From: Pseudomonas defluvii
GTDB taxonomy: Bacteria > Pseudomonadota > Gammaproteobacteria > Pseudomonadales > Pseudomonadaceae
NCBI RefSeq assembly: GCF_001695625.1
Contig: NZ_MBPN01000034.1
Location: 1-49,306 of the forward strand
Direction of reading: 5' to 3'
DNA: 49,306 bases
Shown: one piece after another, positions 37,074 to 46,002 of the stretch
How positions within the stretch are numbered: position 1 is the first letter of the stretch
Layout: the number at the start of each line of letters is the position of its first letter
Program-made: the position numbers and the translations under genes
The notes under the pieces: model-generated
Told to the model about the DNA's origin: nothing
The model's database searches: none
The model's input: only the letters and a program-made list of their open reading frames with translations

Positions 37074-37961
37074 TCAGGCGTTGTTATCCACAGCCTGCAT
37101 CTGTTCAATCAGAGCCAGGCAGTGCTTGAGCAGGGGTGAGTTATCCCCAGCCCGGCGGCTGAGAATGATGGGTGAAACCGCCGAGGTTTCGGTCAGTGGT
37201 GCGTAGATGATGTCTGCACGGTGCTGGGTTTGTACCGACGCGGGTACCAGGGTTATCCCCAGCCCGGCCGCCACCAGCCCGAGGGCAGTCTGCAGTTCAT
37301 TGGTCCATTGCACTACCCTGACGCTGAGGCCATGGTTGGCGAACAGTGCCATGATGTGGTCGGCGTAACTTGGCCGTGGCGTGGCGGGGTAGAGCACAAA
37401 GGGTTCGCGGGCCAACAGCGCCAGGTCCAGCGGCTGCCCCAGTAAGGGATGCCCGCAAGGCAAGGCGGCAACCAACGGGTCTTCGCGCAACACATGCTGT
37501 TCAATGGCCGGGTCATTGATGCGGATACGGCCGAAGCCGATATCGATGCGCCCGGCCTTCAGGGCCTCGACCTGTTGCAGGGTAATCATCTCCTGCAGGC
37601 CCAGCTCCAGATCCTCGGAGCGACGCAGTTGGCGGATCAACTCCGGTAGCAGGTCGTACAAGGTCGAAGGTGCGAAACCGATCCGCAACCACTGGCGCTC
37701 ACTGTTGGCAATGCGTCGGGTGGCTTCGGCAACTTGTTCAAGCTGGTCGAGCAGGGCGGCGCTCTGTTCATGGAAGAAGCGCCCGGCTTCGGTCAGGCGC
37801 AGCGGACGGCTTCGCTCCAGCAGCTCTACGCCAAGGGTTTCCTCCAGTTGGCGGATCTGTCGACTCAGCGGTGGCTGGGCAATGTGCAACTGTTCGGCGG
37901 CGCGGGTGAAATTCAGGGTCTGCGCCAGCACGCGGAAATAACGCAAATGGCGCAGTTCCAT
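37074..37961 (-). CDS. catR: LysR-type regulator CatR
   Basis: CatR (295 residues) is the cis,cis-muconate-responsive activator of catBC. The N-terminal winged helix (MELRHLRYFRVLAQTLNFTRAAEQLHIAQPPLSRQI) and the effector domain (GFAPSTLYDLLPELIRQLR, RIDIGFGRIRI, NPRPSYADH-like TPRPSYADH) follow the CatR/BenM pattern. It is transcribed divergently from a benR paralogue, not from catB as in P. putida. A perfect DnaA box lies at its 3' end (37084-37092). Confidence 0.9.
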   Translation of the reverse strand: MELRHLRYFRVLAQTLNFTRAAEQLHIAQPPLSRQIRQLEETLGVELLERSRPLRLTEAGRFFHEQSAALLDQLEQVAEATRRIANSERQWLRIGFAPSTLYDLLPELIRQLRRSEDLELGLQEMITLQQVEALKAGRIDIGFGRIRINDPAIEQHVLREDPLVAALPCGHPLLGQPLDLALLAREPFVLYPATPRPSYADHIMALFANHGLSVRVVQWTNELQTALGLVAAGLGITLVPASVQTQHRADIIYAPLTETSAVSPIILSRRAGDNSPLLKHCLALIEQMQAVDNNA

Positions 37962-37962
37962 G

Positions 37963-37977
37963 ATACCTCCAAGGTAT
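37963..37977. promoter_or_regulatory. Candidate CatR operator overlapping the catR ribosome-binding site
   Basis: ATACC-TCCAA-GGTAT is a perfect palindrome with the LysR-type T-N11-A core. On the minus strand it contains the catR Shine-Dalgarno GGAGG, one base upstream of the start codon. It suggests autoregulation, though the overlap means part of the symmetry could be coincidental. Confidence 0.45.
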
Positions 37978-38069
37978 GGTTACCCACTTAACGGATATTG
38001 GACTGCCCACATCGACTAACGCAAGCTGGTCGCCTGTGGATAACCAGACCCTGTGGATATCGACATCAT

Positions 38070-38077
38070 AATAATAA
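38070..38077 (+). promoter_or_regulatory. Crc/Hfq-type CA motif in the first benR leader
   Basis: AATAATAA lies 15 nt before the ATG at 38092, just upstream of the GAGG ribosome-binding site. It fits the AAnAAnAA pattern bound by Hfq/Crc in pseudomonads. Confidence 0.5.
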
Positions 38078-38091
38078 AACGAGGCCAGCCT

Positions 38092-39048
38092 ATGAGCAGC
38101 CACCTGCTGAGCGAGCGCAGCCGTGTATTCGAGCGCGCCGACCCTTATGTGGTCTCCGACTACGTCAATCAGCATGTCGGCGGCCATTGCTTGCGCCTGC
38201 CCAGAACTGGCGACCTGCAGGCCAGTATCAACCATCGCAAGTTCGCCAGCCTCGACTTGTGTCGCCTGAGCTATGGCGGCAAGGCGCAGGTCACGTCCCC
38301 CGCGCTGGGCACCCTGTATCACTTGCAGATCCTCCTCAAGGGCCATTGTCTTTCGGCTTGCCGTGGCAATGAGCACCCTTACGTTCCAGGCGAGTTGCTG
38401 TTGATCAACCCCGATGACCCGGTAGACCTGACCTATTCGGCCGACTGCGAGAAATTCATCCTCAAGCTGCCGGCCAGCCTGCTCGAACAGACCTGCCTGG
38501 AACAGCGCTGGCAGGTGCCTGAGGGCGGCATTCGCTTCACATCGGCCCGTCACAAGACCCAACCGCTGGATGGTTTCATCGGTTTGCTCGGGTTGGTCTG
38601 CGCTGAGGCCGAGTCCGACCATTCGCTGTTGCAGGTTCAGGAACACTACGGCCGTATTGTCGCCAGCAAGCTGCTGACCCTGCTGGACAACAACATTCAA
38701 CGGGGGGAGCCGCAGGTTCAGGCTCATTCCTTTGAGCAGTTGGTGGAGTACATCGACGCCAACCTGAATCAAGACATCAGCATCGTGCAGTTGATGAATG
38801 TGGCGCGGGTCAGTGAGCGAACGCTGTATTCACTGTTTGAGCGCCATGCAGGCCTGTCGCCGAAGGGGTATGTGCGCCAGCGCAAACTGGAGCGTATCCA
38901 TGCGGTCTTGCAGGATCCGGCCAGCAGCGTACGCAACGTGACGGAAATCGCCTTGGACTATGGTTTTCTGCACTTGGGGCGCTTTGCCGAGAGTTATCGC
39001 CAGCGCTTTGGCGAACTGCCCTCGGTGACCTTCAAACGCCACCGCTGA
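38092..39048 (+). CDS. AraC/XylS-family regulator, BenR paralogue 1
   Basis: The product (318 residues from the ATG at 38092, with GAGG upstream) shares most of its sequence with the regulator at 41985-42941. Shared stretches include SRVFERADPY, YVNQHV, HRKFASLDLCR, GELLLINPD and SADCEKFILKLP. The C-terminal AraC double helix-turn-helix spans about 215-315 (SIVQLMNVARVSERTLYSLF; VTEIALDYGFLHLGRFAESY). It lies divergently from catR and 163 bp upstream of the transporter gene. It may control that transporter through the BenR-type boxes at 39064-39099. Which paralogue responds to benzoate cannot be told from sequence. Confidence 0.9.
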   Translation: MSSHLLSERSRVFERADPYVVSDYVNQHVGGHCLRLPRTGDLQASINHRKFASLDLCRLSYGGKAQVTSPALGTLYHLQILLKGHCLSACRGNEHPYVPGELLLINPDDPVDLTYSADCEKFILKLPASLLEQTCLEQRWQVPEGGIRFTSARHKTQPLDGFIGLLGLVCAEAESDHSLLQVQEHYGRIVASKLLTLLDNNIQRGEPQVQAHSFEQLVEYIDANLNQDISIVQLMNVARVSERTLYSLFERHAGLSPKGYVRQRKLERIHAVLQDPASSVRNVTEIALDYGFLHLGRFAESYRQRFGELPSVTFKRHR

Positions 39049-39063
39049 CACCTGGTCAGCCCC

Positions 39064-39126
39064 TGCGCTATCTGGATAGCGATTCGCAGGAAATGGCTAT
39101 TGCCATGCTCGACGTCTCCCTAACCT
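39064..39126 (+). promoter_or_regulatory. BenR-type tandem boxes and promoter of the aromatic-acid transporter gene
   Basis: TGCG-CTATCT-GGATA (39064-39078) and CGCA-GGAAAT-GGCTA (39085-39099) each match TGCA-N6-GGnTA with one mismatch. They start 21 bp apart, exactly as at benA. A -10-like TAACCT (39121-39126) lies 17 nt from a -35 position that overlaps the proximal box by 2 bp, the XylS/Pm geometry. Confidence 0.7.
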
Positions 39127-39186
39127 GAGTGTGCGAACACCGCCAGGCCCCAGCGCCGAGTGGGTATTGCGCCTTCGGGTTTCGAT

Positions 39187-39199
39187 AACAACAACAAAA
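39187..39199 (+). promoter_or_regulatory. Crc/Hfq-type CA motif in the transporter leader
   Basis: AACAACAACAAAA lies 12 nt before the ATG at 39212, overlapping the likely ribosome-binding region. It is an extended AAnAAnAA motif, typical of Hfq/Crc-repressed catabolic genes. Confidence 0.65.
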
Positions 39200-39211
39200 G
39201 AGACGCGCACC

Positions 39212-40546
39212 ATGCGAGCAGTCGATATCAATGCCCTGATCGATCAGGCGAAGTTCAATCCCTTTCACTGGCGCGTGCTGTTCTGGTGTGCGCTGATCAT
39301 CATCTTCGACGGTTACGACCTGGTCATTTATGGCGTGGTGCTGCCGGCATTGATGCAGGAGTGGGGCATGACCCCGCTGCAGGCCGGTGCCCTGGGTAGC
39401 TATGCGCTGTTTGGCATGATGTTCGGCGCACTGGTGTTTGGCCCGTTGTCGGACCGCATCGGTCGCAAGAAGGCAATCACCCTCTGCGTGATCCTGTTCA
39501 GTGGCTTTACGGTACTCAACGGTTTCGCCCGCAACCCTACGGAGTTCGGTCTCTGCCGGTTTATCGCCGGTTTAGGAATCGGCGGCGTCATGCCCAACGT
39601 GGTGGCGCTGATGAACGAATACGCACCGAAGAAAATTCGCAGCACCCTGGTCGCGATCATGTTCAGTGGTTACTCGGTGGGCGGCATGCTGTCTGCCGGG
39701 CTGGGCATTGTGCTGTTGCCGGCCTTTGGTTGGCAGTCGGTGTTCTATGTGGCGGTCATTCCGCTGCTGACGCTGCCGTTGATCTTGCGCTTTTTGCCGG
39801 AGTCCCTCGGTTTTCTGGTACGTCAGGGCCGGGTAGAGCAGGCTCAGCAACTGTTGCAGCGGGTTGAGCCGAGCTATCAGCCGCAAGCGGGCGATCGGCT
39901 TGAAGCCGCCGCAGGCAAGGCGCCGGGTGCGGCGGTACCGCAACTGTTCCACGAAGGTCGGGCGCTGAACACGCTGATGCTCTGGGTGGCGTTCTTCTGC
40001 TGCCTGCTGATGGTTTATGCCCTCAATTCCTGGCTGCCGAAATTGATGAACAACGCAGGTTATGGCTTGGGTTCCAGCCTGGCGTTTCTGCTGGTACTGA
40101 ACTTCGGTGCGATCTTTGGCGCCGTGGGCGGTGGCTGGATTGGCGACCGCTTCAAGCTGGACAAGGTGTTGGTGGTGTTCTTTGCGGTGGCGGCCCTGTC
40201 CATCAGCCTGTTGGGCTTCAAAAGCCCGACACCGGTGCTTTACCTGCTGATCGCGATTGCCGGTGCGACCACCATCGGCACGCAGATTCTTGCCTATGCC
40301 TGTGTTGCACAGTACTACCCGATGGGCATCCGCTCGACGGGCCTGGGTTGGGCCTCGGGCGTTGGTCGCAGTGGGGCCATCGTCGGGCCGCTGTTGGGGG
40401 GCGCATTGCTGGGTGTCCAGCTGCCATTGCCGCTCAATTTCCTGGCGTTCGCGGTACCGGGTGCCGTCGCCGCCTTGGCGATGATGGTGTTCGCCAGCCG
40501 CTCGCCGTTCGCCAGTCAGGCGTCGTCGTTGCCCGCCAAAGCCTGA
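39212..40546 (+). CDS. benK: Aromatic acid:H+ symporter, BenK-like MFS transporter
   Basis: The product (444 residues) has 12 predicted membrane helices. The first contains the AAHS hallmark (FDGYDLVIYGVVLP), and the loop between helices 2 and 3 has GPLSDRIGRKK. It would import benzoate or a related aromatic acid with protons. The ATG at 39212 is preferred to a longer frame. benK is assigned from family plus context; PcaK-like specificity is possible. A GC-rich hairpin (40556-40572) follows, then the porin gene. Confidence 0.85.
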   Translation: MRAVDINALIDQAKFNPFHWRVLFWCALIIIFDGYDLVIYGVVLPALMQEWGMTPLQAGALGSYALFGMMFGALVFGPLSDRIGRKKAITLCVILFSGFTVLNGFARNPTEFGLCRFIAGLGIGGVMPNVVALMNEYAPKKIRSTLVAIMFSGYSVGGMLSAGLGIVLLPAFGWQSVFYVAVIPLLTLPLILRFLPESLGFLVRQGRVEQAQQLLQRVEPSYQPQAGDRLEAAAGKAPGAAVPQLFHEGRALNTLMLWVAFFCCLLMVYALNSWLPKLMNNAGYGLGSSLAFLLVLNFGAIFGAVGGGWIGDRFKLDKVLVVFFAVAALSISLLGFKSPTPVLYLLIAIAGATTIGTQILAYACVAQYYPMGIRSTGLGWASGVGRSGAIVGPLLGGALLGVQLPLPLNFLAFAVPGAVAALAMMVFASRSPFASQASSLPAKA

Positions 40547-40555
40547 GCACCAAGC

Positions 40556-40572
40556 GGCCGGCTATGCCGGCC
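40556..40572 (+). promoter_or_regulatory. Hairpin between transporter and porin genes
   Basis: GGCCGGC-TAT-GCCGGCC is a perfect 7-bp stem with a 3-nt loop and no T tract. It is likely a stabilising or weak termination structure. Confidence 0.5.
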
Positions 40573-40597
40573 ATCAAAGCTCCGCGTAGCACCGGTT

Positions 40598-40613
40598 AAA
40601 ACAACAATAAAAA
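40598..40613 (+). promoter_or_regulatory. Crc/Hfq-type CA motif in the porin leader
   Basis: AAAACAACAATAAAAA lies 13 nt before the ATG at 40627 and consists of repeated AAnAA units, as in the neighbouring ben leaders. Confidence 0.6.
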
Positions 40614-40626
40614 GAGCACGTTACCC

Positions 40627-41880
40627 ATGAACAACCTCCGTCATTCCTGGTTGCTGTCCACCCTTGCCTTGTGTGTTGGTGCCAACGCCGCTGAGCCCGG
40701 CTTTGTCAGCGGTTCGAGCGCTACGTTGCAGGCCCGCAACTACTACTTCAGCCGCGATTTCTCCGACATCGTTGGCGCCAACAAGCAATCCAAGGCCGAG
40801 GAGTGGGGGCAGGGCTTTATCTTCAACTTCAAGTCCGGCTATACCCCTGGCCTGATCGGTGTGGGTGTCGATGCCATCGGCGTGGTGGGGTTCAAGCTCG
40901 ACAGTAGCCCTGATCGTACGGGTACCGGGCTATTGCCGGTGCACGGCGATGGTCGCGCCGCTGATGAGTACAGCCGGGTCGGCGGCACCCTCAAGCTGCG
41001 TTACTCGAAGACTGAGTTGAAGGTCGGCGAATTGCAAACCAACCTGCCTATTCTCCAGTACAACGACTCAAGGCTGCTGCCACCGACCTATCAGGGGGCA
41101 AGTATCACATCTTCAGAACTTGAGGGCCTGACGCTACAAGCCGGGCACTTGAGCTCCACCAGCCTGCGCAACGAGGCCGGTGACGAGAAAATGATTGCAG
41201 TGCTCGGCCATGTTCCCCAGCGTAAAGCCGATAGCGATGCGTTCAATTTTGCCGGGGGCGACTACAGTTTCAACGGCAATCGCAGCACCGTCAGCCTTTG
41301 GTACGGACAGTTGGAGGATATCTACCAACAAGGGTTTGTCGGTTTCAAACACAGCCAGCCGTTGGGCGATTGGACGCTCGGCGCCAACCTCGGCTACTTC
41401 TCTGCCCGTGAGCAAGGAGCCAGCAAGCTGGGGGATATCGACAACCAGGCGTTTTACTCGTTGCTCTCAGCCAAACGTTCCGGGCATACCTTCACGGTGG
41501 GCTACCAGGCAATCTATGGTGATGATGCCTTCCCCCGTGTGTTCCCGAACATTTCGCCATTGGGCAACGAAGTACCGACCTATGAGTTCGCCTACACCGA
41601 CGAACGTTCGTGGCAGGTGCGTTACGACTATGACTTCGTTGCCATGGGCATTCCTGGGCTGACAGCAACCGCACGCTACCTCAAAGGCGATAACGTCAAC
41701 ACCGGTTTGGGGTATGAGGGCCGGGAGCATGAGCGCGATTTCGATCTTGGCTACGCGGTACAGGGCGGAGTCTTGAAAGGCTTGGGAATCCGCGTGCGCA
41801 ATGCCATGGCGCGCTCGAACTACCGTTCTGACATCGATGAGAATCGCTTGATCCTGAGTTACACCTGGATCTTGTTGTAA
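40627..41880 (+). CDS. benF: OprD-family outer-membrane porin, BenF-like
   Basis: The product (417 residues) has a signal peptide ([21 protein letters not shown]) and the OprD-family start ([24 protein letters not shown]). Alternating beta strands run throughout, including the conserved arginine-ladder region ([22 protein letters not shown]). It ends with the typical aromatic-containing C-terminal strand (ILSYTWILL). It would admit benzoate across the outer membrane. benF is assigned by family and context. Confidence 0.85.
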   Translation: MNNLRHSWLLSTLALCVGANAAEPGFVSGSSATLQARNYYFSRDFSDIVGANKQSKAEEWGQGFIFNFKSGYTPGLIGVGVDAIGVVGFKLDSSPDRTGTGLLPVHGDGRAADEYSRVGGTLKLRYSKTELKVGELQTNLPILQYNDSRLLPPTYQGASITSSELEGLTLQAGHLSSTSLRNEAGDEKMIAVLGHVPQRKADSDAFNFAGGDYSFNGNRSTVSLWYGQLEDIYQQGFVGFKHSQPLGDWTLGANLGYFSAREQGASKLGDIDNQAFYSLLSAKRSGHTFTVGYQAIYGDDAFPRVFPNISPLGNEVPTYEFAYTDERSWQVRYDYDFVAMGIPGLTATARYLKGDNVNTGLGYEGREHERDFDLGYAVQGGVLKGLGIRVRNAMARSNYRSDIDENRLILSYTWILL

Positions 41881-41888
41881 GGGCTGGC

Positions 41889-41918
41889 AGGGTGGGTTCC
41901 CACAGGGGACCACCCATC
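41889..41918 (+). terminator. Hairpin downstream of the porin gene
   Basis: GGGTGGGTTCCC and GGGGACCACCC can pair imperfectly around ACA. There is no T tract. A perfect DnaA box follows (41925-41933). Confidence 0.45.
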
Positions 41919-41963
41919 TCACGTTTATCCACAACCCCTGAGGATCACATAGACTGAGCAGAC

Positions 41964-41971
41964 AAAAACAA
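41964..41971 (+). promoter_or_regulatory. Crc/Hfq-type CA motif in the benR leader
   Basis: AAAAACAA lies 13 nt before the ATG at 41985. In P. putida the benR message is a known Crc target, so the location is meaningful. Confidence 0.55.
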
Positions 41972-41984
41972 CGAGTACCCTGGT

Positions 41985-42941
41985 ATGGATAGTCCCCTGC
42001 TTAGTCATCGCAGCCGGGTTTTTGAGCGTGCCGACCCCTATGCCGTGTCGACCTACGTTAACCAGCACGTCGGTCAGCATCATATTCGACTACCGCGCAA
42101 TGGCCTCCCGGAGGCCAGCCTCGATCACCGAAAGTTTGCCAGCCTGGACCTGTGTCGGATCAGCTATGGTGGCGAGGTGAGGGTGCTGTCTCATGCCCTG
42201 GAAAGTGTTTTTCATCTGCAGATTCTCTTGCGGGGGCACTGTATGTGGCGCCGGGGTCGGGCCGAGCGCCTGCTCGGTCCGGGTGAGCTGTTGTTGATCA
42301 ATCCGGATGAGCCGGTGGACCTGGCGTATTCCGCCGACTGCGAGAAGTTCATCCTCAAGCTGCCGGCTCGCCTGCTCGATGCGGTTTGTGATGAGCAGCG
42401 CTGGCAACGCCCCAGTGAAGGCGTCCGGTTTATCCACAGCCATTACCAACTGCTGGCGCTGGAAGGTTTTGCCGGGCTGTTGACGATGGTCTGTCATGAG
42501 GCCGAGGCCTTTGATTCGCTGCAGCGTGTCCAGGAACACTACAGCCAGATCGTTGCCAGCAAGCTGCTGACGCTGATGCAGACCAACGTCAGCCGCGAGA
42601 GCCTGGGCAGCCAGGCCGTCACCTTTGAGCGTATTGCCGAGTACATTGAGCGCAATCTCAAGCAAGACATCGGCATTGAGCAACTGGCGCAGCAGGCTAG
42701 CATGAGCCTGCGTTCGCTCTATGGGTTGTTCGAACGCAATGCCGGTACCACCCCGAAGCACTACATTCGGCAGAAGAAGCTTGAACGCATTCGTCGCAAC
42801 CTCAGCGACCCGGACTGCAGCGTGCGCAACATCACCGAACTGGCCCTGGAATACGGCTTTGTTCACCTGGGCCGATTCTCGGAAAGTTACAAAGCGCTGT
42901 TTGGCGAACTACCCTCCGATACCCTCAAGCGTCGCCCCTGA
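41985..42941 (+). CDS. benR: Benzoate-responsive activator BenR (AraC/XylS family)
   Basis: BenR (318 residues) activates benABCD in response to benzoate. The N-terminal effector domain (SRVFERADPYAVSTYVNQHV, HRKFASLDLCRISYGG) and the C-terminal AraC domain (MSLRSLYGLFERNAGTTPKH; LALEYGFVHLGRFSESY) are complete. It lies 105 bp upstream of benA, the standard BenR position, so it is taken as the true BenR over the paralogue at 38092. A perfect DnaA box lies inside (42430-42438). Confidence 0.93.
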   Translation: MDSPLLSHRSRVFERADPYAVSTYVNQHVGQHHIRLPRNGLPEASLDHRKFASLDLCRISYGGEVRVLSHALESVFHLQILLRGHCMWRRGRAERLLGPGELLLINPDEPVDLAYSADCEKFILKLPARLLDAVCDEQRWQRPSEGVRFIHSHYQLLALEGFAGLLTMVCHEAEAFDSLQRVQEHYSQIVASKLLTLMQTNVSRESLGSQAVTFERIAEYIERNLKQDIGIEQLAQQASMSLRSLYGLFERNAGTTPKHYIRQKKLERIRRNLSDPDCSVRNITELALEYGFVHLGRFSESYKALFGELPSDTLKRRP

Positions 42942-42947
42942 CGTGTT

Positions 42948-43010
42948 TGCAGAAAACGGATAAAGGTCTGCACAAAGCGGATATTTACCTGAGCCTGCGC
43001 TCCCTACCCT
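42948..43010 (+). promoter_or_regulatory. BenR tandem operator and benA promoter
   Basis: TGCA-GAAAAC-GGATA (42948-42962) and TGCA-CAAAGC-GGATA (42969-42983) are two perfect matches to the BenR/XylS motif TGCA-N6-GGnTA, starting 21 bp apart. A -10-like TACCCT (43005-43010) is 17 nt from a -35 position overlapping the proximal box by 2 bp, as at the XylS-controlled Pm promoter. Confidence 0.88.
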
Positions 43011-43021
43011 GACATGGCCTG

Positions 43022-43033
43022 AACAATAACAAC
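43022..43033 (+). promoter_or_regulatory. Crc/Hfq-type CA motif in the benA leader
   Basis: AACAATAACAAC lies directly upstream of the GGAGG ribosome-binding site of benA. It matches AAnAAnAA and would let Hfq/Crc block translation when preferred carbon is present. Confidence 0.65.
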
Positions 43034-43046
43034 GGAGGCCCCGGCC

Positions 43047-44405
43047 ATGTCCCTGGGATTCGAATACCTTAATTCCCTGCTTGAAGAAGATCAGGAGAAG
43101 GGCATCTACCGCTGCAAGCGCGAGATGTTCACCGACCCCCGTCTGTTCGAACTGGAAATGAAACACATCTTCGAGGGCAACTGGATCTACCTGGCCCACG
43201 AAAGCCAGATTCCCGAGAAGAACGACTTCCTGAGTACCACCATGGGGCGCCAGCCGATCTTCATCGCGCGCAACAAGGATGGGGTACTCAACGCCTTCCT
43301 GAATGCCTGCAGCCACCGCGGTGCGATGCTCTGCCGGCACAAGAGTGGCAACCGCTCTTCCTATACCTGCCCGTTCCACGGTTGGACCTTCAACAACTCC
43401 GGCAAACTGCTCAAGGTCAAGGATCCGGTCGATGCCGGTTACCCGCAGAGCTTCAATTGCGAAGGCTCCCATGACCTGACCAAGGTTGCGCGTTTCGAGT
43501 CTTACCGCGGCTTTCTGTTTGGTAGCCTGAACCCGGATGTACTGCCTCTGGTCGAGCACCTCGGCGAGTCGGCCAAGATCATCGACATGATCGTCGACCA
43601 GTCACCGGACGGCCTTGAAGTGCTGCGTGGTTCTTCCACCTACATCTACGAAGGCAACTGGAAGCTGACCGCCGAGAACGGCGCCGACGGCTATCACGTC
43701 AGTGCCGTGCACTGGAACTACGCCGCCACCCAGAACCAGCGCAAGCAGCGCGAAGCGGGTGAAGAGGTCAAGACCATGAGTGCCGGTGGCTGGGCCAAGA
43801 ATGGCGGTGGTTTCTACTCCTTTGACAAGGGCCACCTGCTGCTCTGGACGCGCTGGGCCAACCCGGAAGACCGTCCGTTGTTCGAGCGTCGTGATGAACT
43901 GGCTCGCGACTTCGGTCAGGCCCGTGCCGACTGGATGATCGAAAACTCGCGCAACCTGTGCCTGTACCCCAACGTTTACCTGATGGATCAGTTCAGCTCG
44001 CAGATCCGTATTGCCCGGCCGATTGCCGTGGACAAGACCGAGATCACCATCTACTGCATCGCGCCCAAGGGTGAAAGCGCCGAGGCCCGTGCCTTGCGTA
44101 TTCGTCAGTACGAAGACTTCTTCAACGTCAGTGGCATGGCGACACCGGATGACCTGGAAGAATTCCGCTCCTGTCAGATGGGTTACCAGGGCAACCGTGG
44201 CTGGAATGACATGTCCCGCGGGGCTACGCATTGGGTTGAAGGCGCCGACGCCGCGGCCCAGGAAATCGACCTGCATCCACACCTCAGCGGTGTGCGTACC
44301 GAGGATGAGGGCCTGTTTGTACTGCAGCACAAGTACTGGCAGGAAACCATGCTCAAGGCCCTTGAAGCCGAGCAGCAGTTGATCCCTGTGGAGGCCGTGC
44401 AATGA
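43047..44405 (+). CDS. benA: Benzoate 1,2-dioxygenase, alpha (large) subunit
   Basis: BenA (452 residues) is the catalytic subunit of the ring-hydroxylating dioxygenase that makes benzoate cis-diol. The Rieske [2Fe-2S] ligands are Cys88 and His90 (CSHRGAML) with Cys108 and His111 (CPFHGW). The mononuclear iron region is [16 protein letters not shown], with Asp214, His217 and His222. The start is ATG at 43047 after GGAGG. It overlaps benB by 4 nt. Confidence 0.97.
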   Translation: MSLGFEYLNSLLEEDQEKGIYRCKREMFTDPRLFELEMKHIFEGNWIYLAHESQIPEKNDFLSTTMGRQPIFIARNKDGVLNAFLNACSHRGAMLCRHKSGNRSSYTCPFHGWTFNNSGKLLKVKDPVDAGYPQSFNCEGSHDLTKVARFESYRGFLFGSLNPDVLPLVEHLGESAKIIDMIVDQSPDGLEVLRGSSTYIYEGNWKLTAENGADGYHVSAVHWNYAATQNQRKQREAGEEVKTMSAGGWAKNGGGFYSFDKGHLLLWTRWANPEDRPLFERRDELARDFGQARADWMIENSRNLCLYPNVYLMDQFSSQIRIARPIAVDKTEITIYCIAPKGESAEARALRIRQYEDFFNVSGMATPDDLEEFRSCQMGYQGNRGWNDMSRGATHWVEGADAAAQEIDLHPHLSGVRTEDEGLFVLQHKYWQETMLKALEAEQQLIPVEAVQ

Positions 44406-44890
44406 GCATTTCCTACGAAGCCGTACGCGACTTCCTTTATCAGGAAGCCCGCTACCTGGACGACAGCCAGTGGGATCAATGGCTGGAATGTTATGCCAGC
44501 GATGCCACGTTCTGGATGCCGGCATGGGACGACAACGACCAGCTTACCGAGGACCCGCAGCGGGAAATCTCGCTGATCTGGTACGGCAACCGTGGCGGTC
44601 TGGAAGACCGGGTGTTCCGGATCAAGACCGAACGCTCCAGTGCGACCATGCCCGACACCCGCACCTCGCACAACATCAGCAACCTCGAACTGCTTGAGCA
44701 GAGCGATGGGCTGTGCCACCTGCGCTTCAACTGGCACACCCTGAGCTTCCGCTACAAGACCGTGGACAGTTACTTCGGCACCAGTTTCTACACCCTTGAT
44801 GTGCGTGGCGATCGCCCGCTGATCAAGGCCAAGAAAGTGGTGTTGAAGAACGACTACGTACGCCAGGTCATCGACATCTACCACATCTGA
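44402..44890 (+). CDS. benB: Benzoate 1,2-dioxygenase, beta (small) subunit
   Basis: BenB (162 residues) is the structural beta subunit with the SnoaL/NTF2-like fold of ring-hydroxylating dioxygenases. It starts [20 protein letters not shown] and includes [14 protein letters not shown]. It overlaps benA by ATGA, so the two are translationally coupled in equal amounts. Confidence 0.96.
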   Translation: MSISYEAVRDFLYQEARYLDDSQWDQWLECYASDATFWMPAWDDNDQLTEDPQREISLIWYGNRGGLEDRVFRIKTERSSATMPDTRTSHNISNLELLEQSDGLCHLRFNWHTLSFRYKTVDSYFGTSFYTLDVRGDRPLIKAKKVVLKNDYVRQVIDIYHI

Positions 44891-44903
44891 CCCGGTTTTC
44901 GAG

Positions 44904-44910
44904 CAACAAC
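44904..44910 (+). promoter_or_regulatory. Weak CA motif in the benC leader
   Basis: CAACAAC lies about 19 nt before the benC start, followed by CGAGG. It is shorter than the other CA motifs in the cluster and is the least certain. Confidence 0.35.
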
Positions 44911-44929
44911 CTGATCCACGAGGTGCGCC

Positions 44930-45940
44930 ATGCACAAGATCGCCTTGAATTTCGAAGACGGGGTCACCCGCTTCATCGACGCCGCTGGCGGCGAAACCGT
45001 GGCCGATGCGGCCTACCGCCAGGGTATCAACATCCCGCTGGACTGCCGTGATGGCGCTTGCGGAACCTGCAAGTGCTTTGCCGAGGCCGGTCGTTACGAC
45101 CTGGGCCAGGAATACATCGAAGACGCCCTGAGCGAGGAAGAAGTGGCCCAGGGCTACGTGCTGACTTGTCAGATGCGCGCCGAAAGCGACTGTGTGATCC
45201 GCGTACCGGCCTCGTCACAGGTGTGCAAGACCGAGCAGGCCAGCTACCAGGCCAGCATCAGTGACGTGCGCCAGCTCTCAGACAGCACCATTGCGCTGTC
45301 GATCAAGGGCGAGGCGTTGAGCCGCCTGGCATTTCTGCCGGGCCAGTACGTCAACCTTGGCGTACCGGGCAGCGAGCAGACCCGTGCCTATTCCTTCAGC
45401 TCACTGCAGAAGGATGGCGAAGTCAGCTTTCTGATCCGCAACGTGCCGGGTGGGCTGATGAGCAGCTTCCTCACTGGCCTGGCCAAGGCCGGTGACAGCA
45501 TGACCCTGGCCGGTCCGTTGGGCAGTTTCTACCTGCGCGAGATCCGTCGTCCGCTGCTGTTGCTGGCTGGCGGTACCGGGTTGGCACCGTTCACCGCAAT
45601 GCTCGAGAAAATCGCCGAAGAGGGCAGTGCGCATCCGCTGCACCTGATCTACGGGGTCACGAACGACTTCGACCTGGTTGAACTGGATCGTCTGCAAGCC
45701 TTTGCCGCGCGCATTCCCAATTTCACCTTCAGCGCCTGTGTGGCCAACCCCGACAGCCAGCACCCTCTCAAGGGCTATGTCACCCAGCACATCGAGCCGC
45801 GCCACCTCAATGACGGTGATGTCGATGTCTACCTGTGCGGCCCGCCGCCCATGGTCGAGGCAGTCAGCCAGTACATCCGCGAGCAGGGCATCACCCCGGC
45901 GAACTTCTACTACGAGAAATTCGCTGCGTCCGCGGCCTGA
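44930..45940 (+). CDS. benC: Benzoate 1,2-dioxygenase, electron-transfer reductase
   Basis: BenC (336 residues) moves electrons from NADH to BenAB. The N-terminal plant-type ferredoxin ligands are Cys39, Cys44, Cys47 and Cys80 (CRDGACGTC, then LTCQMRA). The FAD-binding RAYSFSS is at 152-158, and the NAD-binding GGTGLAPFTAMLE starts at 214. It follows benB by 39 bp and is followed by a strong hairpin with a T tract before benD. Confidence 0.97.
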   Translation: MHKIALNFEDGVTRFIDAAGGETVADAAYRQGINIPLDCRDGACGTCKCFAEAGRYDLGQEYIEDALSEEEVAQGYVLTCQMRAESDCVIRVPASSQVCKTEQASYQASISDVRQLSDSTIALSIKGEALSRLAFLPGQYVNLGVPGSEQTRAYSFSSLQKDGEVSFLIRNVPGGLMSSFLTGLAKAGDSMTLAGPLGSFYLREIRRPLLLLAGGTGLAPFTAMLEKIAEEGSAHPLHLIYGVTNDFDLVELDRLQAFAARIPNFTFSACVANPDSQHPLKGYVTQHIEPRHLNDGDVDVYLCGPPPMVEAVSQYIREQGITPANFYYEKFAASAA

Positions 45941-45950
45941 TCCTTTTTTG

Positions 45951-45989
45951 GAGCCGTTCGCATCGTGCGGGTACGGGCGGCTCTTTTTT
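45951..45989 (+). terminator. Intrinsic terminator between benC and benD
   Basis: GAGCCGTTCG (45951-45960) pairs with CGGGCGGCTC (45974-45983), including two G-U pairs, around a 13-nt loop. TTTTTT follows at 45984-45989. It is 11 bp after the benC stop and 14 bp before the benD start, so it should attenuate benD-catBCA relative to benABC. Confidence 0.75.
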
Positions 45990-46002
45990 ATTCGAGGTTG
46001 TC

